From Isoetes taiwanensis (Eukaryota > Streptophyta > Lycopodiopsida > Isoetales > Isoetaceae): a DNA stretch of 64,000 bases. The stretch is taken from contig JAJEKV010000056.1 of NCBI GenBank assembly GCA_021234155.1, positions 7,032,618-7,096,617 of the forward strand, in the 5' to 3' direction. This document shows, piece by piece, positions 34,458-44,879 of this stretch (position 1 is the first letter of the stretch; each line of letters opens with the position of its first letter). The notes below the pieces were generated by a model. The model had not been told where the DNA came from. It ran no database searches and worked only from the letters and a program-made list of their open reading frames with translations. The position numbers and the translations under genes are program-made.

Positions 34458-36474
34458 TTAAAAAAGACAATATGCAAAGAGAGAATCACCATAGGTTCCA
34501 CCAAGGGCTCCTGCCGTGAAAGAAGTATTATAACCCGATCCAATAAAAGCACAACCATGTGCTATCGAAAATCCTCCATAAACGGTTGAATTTGTTGTTG
34601 AAGTCCATATAATTGATCCAGTTTTCGCATCTAGTGCATAAATATAGCCTAACTTATCAAATGACCCTGCAAAAATGACTCCATTCGCTATTGTAACAGG
34701 TCTAAAAGACGGTGCTCCAGTTGGATTGGCAGTAGACCATATAATTTGACCTGTTGAGGAATTCACAGCCACCCAACCACCAGATGTCGTTATTATAGAT
34801 GAGGGAACTAATGTAAAATTCTTCTTTTGACTATTAGCTATATTTGTATATATAACAGGTCCATCCGTTGCAGAACCCCATGTTGCTCCACCTCCAATCC
34901 CCCCAGGCCCTGCTACCTATATGAGATTATTTAGAAGATTGAAAAAATAGAATAGAATATAAAACATGCATAGAGTGTCTTACTGTATTCCAAATCACAT
35001 CACCAGTATTCCTATCAAGTGCCCATACAACTCCACTCTTTTGTCCAGTCACAAGGATATCATGAGATTTGGTTCCATTAGGGATGCTTAATAACATCGG
35101 TGCCTCGCCAAAGTCGTAGTCAGGTCCAGGGGTAGATGGACAATTTGGAGATGGATTTATAAGGCATGTATATGTCCATACATCAAACTCTCGAAGCCTC
35201 TTTGACCATTCTATCTTTCCTGTATCAAGATGAAGTGCAAGAATCGATTCTTGATGGACTAGATCTGGTGTTATTGGTACAGTTCTGTTTGCATTAGCAT
35301 CCTCACATGATTGTATTCCAGCTGGTGTTTTATAAAGATTTCCAGTAGCTATATATACTAGGCCTCTTTGGGTGTCGATCGACGGGCTACTACCCCAAAC
35401 TGCTGCTCCTGAATATCCATTCATTGTCCCATTATTATTAGGCAACATTAGAGTACGCCAAATTCTTTTGCCATTTTTTAAATCAATCTTTTGGAAGCTT
35501 CCTTGAAAAGTACAACATGTAGCCGATGTATCTAGTACTTCTTGCAATGATGACACGCCAACATAAAATTCCCTAGAATTTCATTTAAACTTAGACACTT
35601 GACTTGATGTACATATAACAAATACCATCATTCAAAAAAATCTAAAGAAAACAATGAGAAACTTAAATAGAAGGAGAATGTAATCTATCATAATGAAGTA
35701 AGGAATATAGTGATGACTAAGCATGATGACTAGCATGCACGATGATTGAAGCAAATGCAAATATAACTAGGTTCAGCCGATAAATGTTAGCTCAATGTTC
35801 ACCATATTAATTTCGTTGTCATGTGAGTTCTACCAATATAATGTGCTTGTATAAATAATGTATGATCATGGAAGAGAATAGACTCAAAAAAAAAAAAAAA
35901 AAAAAAAAAAGAGAATCGCTTACCCCATGAACGAGGTGCCAGACATGGTAATCACAGATCAGGATTCACGATCTAGCTCTTGAGATATCCATTTGAGCTC
36001 GCCAGTAAATTGATCGAATGCGACCAAGATTGCAGGCCCATATATGGCAACGGTTTGGGATAGTCTTACCATGGCAACTATGAGTAGATTTTCAGTCACA
36101 ATGGGTGTGGCTCGAGATACAACTTGACTATTCCATGAGATAACATGAGTGAGATTTACCTTCCAAAGCAGAGATCCATCGTGGAATCTAAAGGCATAGA
36201 GGAAGCCATTCCAGCTGGGAAAGTAGACACCATGATGGTCGATGGAAGGAGTGGCGGAGATGTCGAGGCCAACATAGAATTTCCACTTGAGGGCTAGATT
36301 GGAGACAGAAGACGGGCTAATTTTATGCTCGCAGACTGCGTTTCTTTGATTCTTCAATCCTCCGCCATGGTTTGGCCATATATTGCATGCCAAAGAATCT
36401 GGAGAGGAGCTTGCCCTGGTTAGGCTTGCCACTGCAAAAAGCACAATAATCACTACCATCTGACTCCTCATCAT
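34458..36474 (-). pseudogene. PQQ-propeller alcohol dehydrogenase-like, one in-frame TGA
   Basis: Three exons (36474-35924, 35572-34984, 34916-34458) join in phase to about 532 residues, a full-length quinoprotein of the polyvinyl-alcohol-dehydrogenase-like type. A signal peptide (MMRSQMVVIIVLFAVASLTR) predicts secretion. At least five PQQ-type propeller repeats are visible: LVAFDQFTGELKW, ILALHLDTGKIEW, VWALDRNTGDVIW, VAVNSSTGQIIW and IYALDAKTGSIIW. The region GATWGSATDGPVIY resembles the catalytic blade of this family. The only lesion is a TGA at 35961-35959, 12 codons before the exon 1 donor; the frame continues SVITMSGTSFMG and into exon 2 (EFYVGVSS), which fits the family. It may be a young pseudogene, a non-functional allele or an assembly error. 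A run of about 25 A lies in intron 1. Confidence 0.85.
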
Positions 36475-36589
36475 TACAGACTTACCTTCTAATCCATCAC
36501 ATGTTATATAGCTGATACAAATATTGACCATTTGGTGTCCCTTTCATCTCAAATTCTTTCTTCCCTTTAATCTTGTCAATCTTTGCATT

Positions 36590-36815
36590 GAATTTTAATT
36601 TCTACAGCACGTAATTATTGACTTATACCATCGTGGGACCTTTTTTAGTTGTTGACTAATCATATCTATGCAAACGAGGAAATTGAAGGAGGGATATCTC
36701 CTGAATTTTAATTTCTGCAACACGTAATTGTTGACTTATATGATCATGGGATCTTTTTTAGTTGTTGACTAATCATATCTGCCTCAATGCAAATGAGAAA
36801 ATTGGAGGAGGGATA
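36590..36815. repeat. 113-bp tandem duplication 5' of the quinoprotein gene
   Basis: GAATTTTAATTTCTRCARCACG begins both copies (36590 and 36703); both contain TTTTTTAGTTGTTGACTAATC and GGAGGGATATCT. It lies just upstream of the gene and could include promoter sequence. Confidence 0.85.
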
Positions 36816-36884
36816 TCTGATGGCAACTTACTTGCATTTTTTTATCTCCAAAGTTGGACTAGTGGCAAGTGGCATAAAAAAGGC

Positions 36885-37251
36885 CCTCTATGTAGATTAA
36901 AATCCATTGTCATAATCAAGGGACCCTCTATGTCCCTATGTTGATTAAAACCCATTGTCACAATCTCATCCACGTATCATCATTGTTTTCCATGTTAGAT
37001 TATAGAGTAATAATGGACCTTACTAATAGAGTCGTTCTTAGGGGTCACAACTTGAAGACCCATCAAATTGTTTGCGAGTGAAGAGAGGCTTTGATCTTTG
37101 TGTGATATCATTAATAGCTAATATTTGATTTGTAGTCATGCTTTGCTCTAACCTCCATCATGTCTATATGTGTTTGATATCTACAGGGATGGCACACATA
37201 AAAGAAGAGTACATTATTGAGTTAAACTTGGATGACTTTTATGGATGGTGG
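36885..37251 (+). repeat. Left flank of the 4.6-kb transposon (duplicated segment)
   Basis: This segment is nearly identical to 33204-33576. It contains an exon-like frame (MAHIKEEYIIELNLDDFYGW) after CTACAG, cut at GTGG|ATTA by the transposon; the frame resumes beyond the transposon at 41890. The protein is not recognised. Confidence 0.8.
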
Positions 37252-37734
37252 ATTAAACAAGGTTGCAAATTAAACGGGAGTGTTGCAGTCCCTTTAAAAA
37301 AACAGCATGCTCTTAAAATTGGCCCTTTTGGATAAACTTGAGAATTTCAAAAGGTTCAGTGTCCCCCGGCCCCATTTTGACCCCTTGTTAAGTGACAAGT
37401 TTGTTTTGTGCAAAGAAACACTCTTGAAAATGGCAAAATGTAGACATGAATACATAATCTCTGAAAGTGAGATATCAAAATCATCAAAATAGAGAAGATA
37501 AAATAATAATTATTTTTTTAAATTTTTTCAGTACATCAATTTGGCACCCTCTAAATTTGGTGCGTATTGAACAATACGCTTGGCAGATGTTGCTATTAGA
37601 TATATGTCCCAAATTTGCATATTTAGTTGTTCCATAAAATATGTTTGACGTTCCATTGGCGGAATAAAAAACAAAAAAATAATCAAGTAAATAAATGAAC
37701 ACTAGGACACATAAAACAAAAAATGTAAAAACAA

Positions 37735-37990
37735 AAGTGTATTCTAATACACTTTTGCTTTTCTAAAAAACAAATATGTATTCCAGAATACACTTTGGAT
37801 TTTCAGAGAAAGCAAAACTGTATTACGCAGTACACTTTTGCTTTCCTGAGAGAGCAAATATGTATTCTGGAATAGATCTTTGCTTTCTAAGAAATCAAAC
37901 GTGTATTCCGAAACAACATATTGCCTATGTGTTAAGGTTTAGAGCTAGCTTACTTGTGCAATTCCATGGACATTTCTTATCCTATTCCAG
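37735..37990. repeat. Degenerate palindrome array, 42-bp phase, 4.6-kb element
   Basis: Sites related to GTGTATTCCGGAATACAC are centred near 37784.5, 37826.5, 37868.5 and 37909.5 (spacings 42, 42, 41), with a shortened one near 37745 and another near 37988. They occupy the position equivalent to the array at 50.3 kb in the larger element. Several centres have mutated but the spacing is kept. Confidence 0.85.
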
Positions 37991-38666
37991 AATACAAATC
38001 AAAAGCCATATTTTCAAATCACCTGCACCCCACGCCTGTTAAAATTGTCATCCTGCATTATGAAATTCTTGAAGAATGGATGGAGACTTAATGTGAACTG
38101 AAGAATGGATTGAAGAATGGATGGAGACTTAATGTGAAACTGAGATATTCAAAAGTCTGTGTCATTCTGTGGCAAGGTCCTAGATAGCATATATGTCGGC
38201 CAGAAGTGAAGTGGTGTTCTCATTGAGCTTTTGTAAAATCACTGAATACAAAAATGATATCCTTACTTGGGATAGAAAAGTTTGAAAATAGCCATGCTCC
38301 GAAACTAGACAATCATCGAGAGCATGACGGAAATGAAGAAGACAAGATAAAGTAAAGATCCATCCGCTACTGGTGACAGCTTCTCATCGGGATGCAAAAC
38401 CCCGCCCTTGCGGGTTTTCGAGAAAAACCCTAATGAGAAATGGTCGCCAATGCTCTCGAGGAATGTATCAGCTGAGAAACGCTATGAAACAAACATGATG
38501 GCCAGGCTTCCACAAGGAGGAGCTCGGTCCAACGCCCTCCGACAACCACGAAATCTGCAAAAAGTAAATTGCAGTAGAAAATCTGAAAAGGAGCAAGACA
38601 CGTTAGAAAGTCAGGAGCTTCAAGCAAAAGCGCATGCCAAATGCAATAATATAAAGAATAATAAAG

Positions 38667-38985
38667 CTCGGAGGCTCTAGGGCCACGCCGAGAAAGAAAC
38701 AACAGCCGACCAATCGGGAACCGTCCGCAAAAAACGCTGTCGCGGGGAAAAAAATATCCGATTAGTGCTGCCTCGGAGGCCACAACGCCACGCCGAGAAA
38801 ATATGAATAATAAATATTGTCTCGGAGGCTACAGTGCCATGCTGAGGAAGAATGAAAAATACGTATGCTTTGGAGGCTACAACACCACGCCGAGAAGAAT
38901 TGAAGAATAAGCAATATACACTTTAAGAACAGAGAAAAGGAAACTATAGAGGATACTGGAGGTTGGAGGGCGACCCGAGAAAAAA
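38667..38985. repeat. Degenerate 50-60-bp repeat (CTCGGAGGC...CACGCCGAG)
   Basis: Five units share the pattern TCGGAGGCTACAACRCCACGCCGAGAA, near 38668, 38772, 38822, 38870 and 38962, with A-rich spacers of varying length. Each unit can pair CTCGG with CCGAG to form a small hairpin. Confidence 0.7.
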
Positions 38986-39861
38986 ACATATACAAATAGA
39001 CAGAGATTAGCGATGATCAACCAACTGATGGAAAATGGAGCAACTTCACGAAAGAAAGTAATAATGACAAACGAAAAAATGGATATGATCAAAAGTAGAC
39101 AATCCATTAAGGCAGGGAGGGTGAGGGAATGTGGTAGGACAGACAGGAAGAAGAAAACTAGCTCAAGAGAACGCCGATGAGGAAGAAGCAGAAGAAACAT
39201 GTATATAAAGGAAAACTGGGCTCAAAATAGCAGATGACGTCCCTTGCCAAAGAATGGCGATTCTATTGCTTCGCTTTGTGCAATGATATACATTACGAAG
39301 AAAACATGGTATGTGCAACATTCAATAAAGACATGTGGCAGATCTATTAAGATGTAAACTATAAAAAGAAGGAAAGGAGAAAAAGCAAATCAAATCATAC
39401 TGATATTTTGTCAAAGTTGCATTCCCTCTAGGGTTGTACATTGAGTTTTAAGTCTTGCAAACTCATTTGCCATGGATTGGTTACTTTTTCATCTCTAAGT
39501 CTGGTCAAAGCACCTTACGAAGATACAACTTAATGGGTTTGCATCTTTCTGCACCAAAACTTTATTTTAAAGGCATCATATAAACATTTCTCGCAAGATA
39601 CTCATCTTCATCAGAGCATTGGCCTGATTGTGGCTCCATAGCAGAATTGGCCATAGCAAATTGTTTCTTAGTCTCATCATGGTAGTTCATGCTAATGCTC
39701 CAAAATAGCCACATGAAAACAATAAAGCCTGTAATCAAGGAAAAACTCAAAAACAATGAAAACAATGATGCCTATAATGATGCCACATAAAAACAATGAT
39801 GCTTGTAATAATGATGCTCTGAATGGAGACCAGAGCAGCATAAAAACTCAAGTATAAAAAC

Positions 39862-40385
39862 GAGATAACAGATAAATAGATACATCTCGTCTCGTCTGAT
39901 ACATCACACGTTGTTAAAATCCTAAATAAATCTTTATCGTTATCTTACAATGTTTAATATGAGCACCTGATAAAGCTAGAGGAATAAAGAGGAGTGTTAA
40001 CCAAGTAAAGTTACCTAGCAAGTCTGTTAAATTTGACTATCCTACTCTCTCTATAAGAGCAGATTGAGCACATGAATTCTTCCAACTCAGTTGTACAGGC
40101 TAGATCTTTCACAAGCAAAGTGTCCATTGTCAATGCCAGAAGGATTAAAGCCATAGCCATGCAAGACAAAGCTCATGAATATCATGCCATCAGATCAGAT
40201 TCAAATTATACCAGAAAGAGAAACCCAAAACGCACCGGAGAAAAACAAAAGGAAAAGAAAATTCAGACACGGATATCCAGAGCATTGCCAAACGATATTG
40301 GATATGGCAGGAACGAGGTAACAAATTAATAGATACATCATCTCGTCTGATAGATCACACACTATTAAAATCCTAAAAATCCTCA
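39862..40385. repeat. Direct repeat pair inside the 4.6-kb element
   Basis: About 70 bp (AATAGATACATC..CTCGTCTGATA, ATCACAC, TTAAAATCCTAAA) at 39862-39935 recurs at 40313-40382. The 375 bp between holds a basic 85-codon frame (40072-40329) with no recognised motif. A 24-bp tandem duplication (GGCATTATAAGAAATGGGTT) follows at 40442-40490. Confidence 0.75.
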
Positions 40386-41229
40386 CAGCTTTAACAATTA
40401 TTAAAGACTTGTGGGTCCTGTGACAAATCTGGCTTTAAATATGGCATTATAAGAAATGGGTTGGCATTATAAGAAATGGGTTGGCCTCATTCCGATGTTT
40501 GGACAGCCGGATTACAGGGAATGGAGATGTGGGGTAGTGGCAAGGCCAGATTTTGCAGCGCAACAAAATCTCTGATCAGAAAAATTAGTAGCACGTTGCC
40601 CTTGATTTAGACAGCCAAGTATGTCTGAGACCCATTTTGGAATATGGAGAATATAATTTGAGACTTGGCTATAGCGGAAAATATGGTTCTAAAAGTCTTT
40701 TGTAGTCTTCTTCTTAACTGCTATGTTTGTGGGTCAACAGAGAAACTGGGCTTATGGGTCTTTGGGAATGAATCTGACAACGTGATGGCGAGCCTTTTGT
40801 CAAAACCGCATTGGCCTTTTACAAGAGATCTGCATTTCGCATTAGCAAGAGGATATTTCATCCTCTGCTGCTGTTAAATATTCGCAATAAGCCATGAAAT
40901 CTCAAGTCGTTACATTTTTATTGATGCCACAGCCAGCATAGCCAGCAAACTTCACATGCCTTAAATCCAAGATATTGAACCTACTCCAAGCGACCAGTGC
41001 AACGTACCAGCGCCGCCATCAGCAGCCAGGGTTTCAAAACCCCAAAACCAAATCCTATTCTAGAATACAAAGTGTATTCCATAATATATTTTCCTCTTCT
41101 CCTGGAGCCGTTATCTGGTATCCCTCTATTTTATTTTCTTCTTTTACACTTCTAAAATGTTCAGGAGATCCTGAACGCCAAGATACAAGTCAAATTTCAT
41201 AGAGCCAGATTTAATTGCCCACATAATAC

Positions 41230-41310
41230 GAAAGTGTATTCCAGAATACACTTTTGTATTCCGGAATACAATCTTGTATTCCAGAATACAGTACACTTTG
41301 TATTCCTAAT
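41230..41310. repeat. Cluster of four palindromic sites, 20-24 bp apart
   Basis: Centres at about 41242.5, 41262.5, 41282.5 and 41306.5, all variants of TATTCCRGAATA. These lie on the transposase side of the element, corresponding to the intergenic cluster at 52.6-53.0 kb in the large copy. Confidence 0.85.
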
Positions 41311-41459
41311 ATTTTAATATCTCAAAAGTTGTGCAACTACAAATTGTTACTTGTTGTCGTATTACTAATAGCTACTACGACAAAAAATAAACAGAGCATA
41401 AAAATCTTAGGTATCTTCATGTGGGATCACTGTGAACAGTTCCACTTAATCTGGAATCA

Positions 41460-41604
41460 ATTAAATGCTAGAGAAAGAAGTGAAGGTGATGACGATGGCA
41501 TAAACGTGCATGATAATGTGCTGGATCCATCTCTGATCACTCCTCACACTTTTGTACATAACTGTGTCTTTGGAAAAGCCTGTAAATTTTGTATGTGGCT
41601 ATGA
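41460..41604 (+). pseudogene. Remnant of transposase C terminus
   Basis: The frame reads RSEGDDDGINVHDNVLDPSL then ITPHTFVHN, almost the same as the last residues of the transposase in the 8.2-kb element (RSEGDEDGINEYDDVLDPSL, ITPHTFVHN). The original stop TGA has become TGT. Everything upstream of the acidic tail is deleted. Confidence 0.9.
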
Positions 41605-41885
41605 AGATTTTATCTTCAATTTTTGAAAATACTACAATTTCAGTTATAAAAATCACAACAATTTTCGGTTAAAAGTTATATTCTCTTAAATTAGAGGTTC
41701 TCTCTAAAAATATACTTCAGGCAAATTCTAATTGCTAAGAAAAAAGTCACTTTGAAATAGTCAATTCTCTCTTTGCACAAAAAAAAATGGTGATTTTGGG
41801 GAGGTCAAAATATAATTTTATGCCTTGTTTTTTCTTTTTTTTGCTCCCCTTAATTATTCGCTTTCATTTCAAATGCAACCTTGTT

Positions 41886-42056
41886 ATTAGCGTCTTTGGC
41901 AATTCACTGGCCTTTGTATCAAGCAGAGTTGTATTAGAACTCATCTTAAATTTATTTCGAAACTTACATTATTCGCAAAAATATCATTCTAATGATGGTG
42001 AAGCATCTTGGGTTATTGTTGAGTGTGTTGGGAGAAGGAGATGCACAAGATAGATA
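41886..42056 (+). pseudogene. Interrupted host-side exon, right half
   Basis: Directly after the transposon the frame reads FGNSLAFVSSRVVLELILNL, FRNLHYSQKYHSNDGEASWV and IVECVGRRR. Joined at the empty-site position to DDFYGWWI on the left flank it makes one continuous frame. The protein is not recognised. The related copy at 33.6 kb has a stop in the same frame, so both copies are probably relics. Confidence 0.4.
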
Positions 42057-42689
42057 GGCTACTAGGCGAACTTCTTAGTCAAGGAAATCACAATCGCCTA
42101 GTGCAAAGAAAAATGAAAGAATGATATGTGGACGTCAAATTTATCATTAAAATCGAAAAAAAAAAAAAAAAAATATAGGATTCGTTTCTATGTTCTCTAC
42201 TTGATGTCTCTCTTATATTATTGCATGTGCATAATTTGGCGGCAATCAAAGCATAATGGAAAATATTATCTTTAAAAAAACTCGATCATTGCTTGTGTTT
42301 AGTTTGTGTTGCATCTAGAATGCTATAGTGCAAGCTTAACTTCTTTCAATTAAACCCTTGTGATCCTTCAAAACTCAATTGTTAGAAAATCATACTTCTA
42401 AGCGACAAAACAGTATTGCGAGTTACATTTTTGCACATGGTGATAATCTTGCTCAATAATCTAGTTGGCAGGTTTCAGCACTTCCAAGAGGTTTTAGACC
42501 CTATACAAGTTTGTCAAGTTTCCTTGGGCTTTGCTAACCTTTGCATGGATAATAGGATCTATTTGTTTTCAAGTTTTGCCAATTTGTTTGATAGAAAAGC
42601 GATAAATTTTTTAATTTCTACATTTGCCAGTTTTTCTTTGTTTTTCCTATCCTACCTTTTGCTCAAGTCAAACAAGCTTACTACTAATT
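42057..42689. other. No supported gene
   Basis: AT-rich sequence with an A18-type tract near 42156. A 121-codon frame starting at 42416 runs into low complexity and has no motif. Confidence 0.45.
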
Positions 42690-42750
42690 TTATTTATTTA
42701 TTTATTTATTTATTTTGTTGGGGGGGGAGGGGGAGGGGGGGAGAGGGGAT
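42690..42750. repeat. (TTTA)n followed by a G-rich tract
   Basis: A short TTTA repeat (42690-42715) adjoins GGGGGGGGAGGGGGAGGGG and a further GGGGAGAGGGG, a potential G-quadruplex on the plus strand. Confidence 0.9.
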
Positions 42751-43235
42751 TGGAAAATTTCAGTCGACTATGTATTGCTAAATGAACAGGCAGGAGCAGA
42801 TATCCTAAGTTTTGACATAGCGGAGTGGCCAACTAGAAAGAGGGAGAGTTACAGACCCATACAGCTGACATTGAAGCAGGAAGTACAGACACAGACGGAA
42901 GAACATAGTAAAACGAAGAGCAGAGAATTGAAAATACACTTTCAAAATAGACACGCAGAAACTTTCATACAGAGGTGGGAAAAAGAGCATGGGATGACCA
43001 TAAGGCAGATGAGGATAGGGGACATGCTCAACGATATATTGGTGATAACGGCAAAAGACATTTTCGGAAGCTAGACAAGGCTCAGAAAGAACCAGGCGTT
43101 CAGGGCTTCAGTGTGGTACGATGAGGAATGTAGGGAACAGAAAAGGAGAGTCAGGGACCAAAAAGGCACAGATACATACCACACAGAAAGGGCGAAGGCA
43201 CAGATACATACCACACAGAAAGGGCGACATACCTG
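42750..43235 (+). pseudogene. LINE fragment, endonuclease-RT linker
   Basis: The frame reads ETFIQRWEKEHGMTIRQM and, after a TAG at 43072, continues KNQAFRASVWYDEECREQKR RVRDQ. The WYDEEC-type motif with basic surroundings is typical of the linker between endonuclease and reverse transcriptase in LINE ORF2. It ends in a 29-bp tandem duplication (CACAGATACATACCACACAG) near 43165-43225. The reverse transcriptase itself is absent. Confidence 0.6.
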
Positions 43236-43389
43236 AGATTGCTGCCGATCCTGAGTTAGCTGATGTGGAATTGTTTGGCAAGATTCCGCCTTTTTGGTGA
43301 TGATCTTATGATGTTAACTTTATCTGCAACTGTTCTCACAAAGAGATGCATGCATCTAAGCTAATGACACGAGGCTCTACACCATCACC

Positions 43390-44395
43390 TTCACAAACCA
43401 TAGAAGAAAGTATTTTTTGTCGAGAAGAAATTTCCAGATGACGAAAATTCTACAACAAAAAAATGGGGGCTTGAAATTTGCACTTGATTTTTTCTTTCTG
43501 TACTGTTCCTGGCATGTTTTTTTGGGTCTTTTTGCCGGTGGCATTACTTAACTTGGAATGACATATCAGGAGTGCCGCCTAACCTGGAATGGCAGATTAG
43601 CTGCAATCAGGTGGAGATCGACTGCAAATTTTGCCTTCAAAATCGAGTGCAAGTTTTGCCTTGAAAGAATCAAGCATTTGGTGGTGAAATTTCATGTTCT
43701 CCTTTTTTTTTATTATGCTTGTTATCTTTTTCCTTCTTTTAACTTAGGATATGGTCTCTATATTGCGCACACACATAAATGGCATTGTCTAAACCTGAAA
43801 TACTGCATCGAAGGTCCCAGATACCTAAAGATTCCCTTTTGACGTTGGAAAAGAAAGATTATTCTTAATAGATCAAACTTGGCTGGCTTAACAAAGTACG
43901 GGCAGATCAGGCTGTAGTCTAAATTTGGTCATTGTGCCATATTCAAAGGGGGTTCACTGTGGGTGCCATACAATATGCCTGAGTAACTCGTATGAGGGTT
44001 TTTTTGACCCATTTTCACATGTATATGTATGAGTTAAGGGGGTTTGCCACTATTTGGGAAAAAAATTTGTATGGAGGGGGTCGAATTTACCTTTCAAAAA
44101 ATGTACATGGGTGTTTTTGGTCATCCTCTCCAGGCACATGGCATACCCCCCTTTGTATAACTGCATCCCTCGTGACCATATCATCAAATCCAAGAACAGA
44201 ATTTGAGACCATTCTAAGAATAATAGTTGAGACCATTTCTATTGAGCATATATCATCAAATCCAAAAACAAAAAATTTTAGACCTATTACTGCTGATGTT
44301 ATTGCTGCCTAGGAAAGACAAATTCACTAGAAGACAAAGACAGGTTTGCTAGAAGACGAAACTTCCTCGCTACAAGGGGTTTTTCTGATGGAGTG
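43390..44395 (+). repeat. Dispersed repeat, copy 2
   Basis: This is collinear with 32190-33200: AAGAAATTTCCAGATGACGA, GAAATTTCATG, GGATATGGTCTC, CAGATACCTAAAGATTC, CACTAGAAGACAAAGACAGG and CGAAACTTCCTCGCTACAAG. Copy-specific insertions (for example 43910-44170) separate the blocks. Confidence 0.75.
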
Positions 44396-44879
44396 GTGCA
44401 TGTTGTGGGCTGAAGCATCTACAAAAGCTGTGTATTTCTCCTTCCCTTTTAATTTAGAGGGCGAATTCAGCCCAGAAGCTATCTTGCTTGTCCAACCCAC
44501 AAAGCTCTTTGATCCAGTCGACTATTCTCATCTGGTGAGCGCCCTTGTCTCGTGGTGTGCACTATTTTGTTACCATGCCCGAGGGCGACAAGCTGAATTT
44601 TGAGTCACCTTTTCAGGGCCCCTTTATATTATTTGGGCTATCCTATGCTACATATGCTAGCCATCGCTACCCCTATCTACTACCATCATGTATGCAGCAC
44701 CTTGGGCATTTTTTCCCTTTTTTTATAGCACGTGTAACAGCCCTTTGGAGGCATTTTGATAAAAAATGTGTTATAGCCCTATTGAGCATTTCGAATGAAA
44801 ATCTTGACTACTCACAAATAAAAATGAGATTGCTATTGTCTTTGTCTAAGATGTTTCGTTTACCTAAAGTTATGATTGT
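44396..44879. other. No recognised gene
   Basis: A plus-strand frame (44346-44603) gives WCMLWAEASTKAVYFSFPF and QPTKLFDPVDYSHLVSAL, which reads like protein but matches no family I recognise. It overlaps the dispersed repeat on its left. Confidence 0.35.

Larger units (their letters stand above)
37256..41885 (+). mobile_element. 4.6-kb internally deleted DNA transposon, TSD ATTA
   Basis: The ends are inverted repeats: AACAAGGTTGCAAATTAAACGG on the left and AACAAGGTTGCATTTGAAATG as reverse complement on the right. A 4-bp duplication ATTA flanks it (37252-37255, 41886-41889), confirmed by the empty paralogue at 33,577. The left 470 bp align with two blocks of the 8.2-kb relative (48425-48720 and 50075-50280), and the last 410 bp with its transposase tail and right end. 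It lacks transposase and methyltransferase and so is non-autonomous. The middle (38.05-41.03 kb) is unrelated, presumably nested, sequence. Confidence 0.9.

Noticed and set aside
35886-35910. Poly-A tail of a retroposed insertion
   Set aside because: The A tract lies within intron 1 of the quinoprotein gene with no adjacent transposon sequence or duplication visible; probably a simple repeat.
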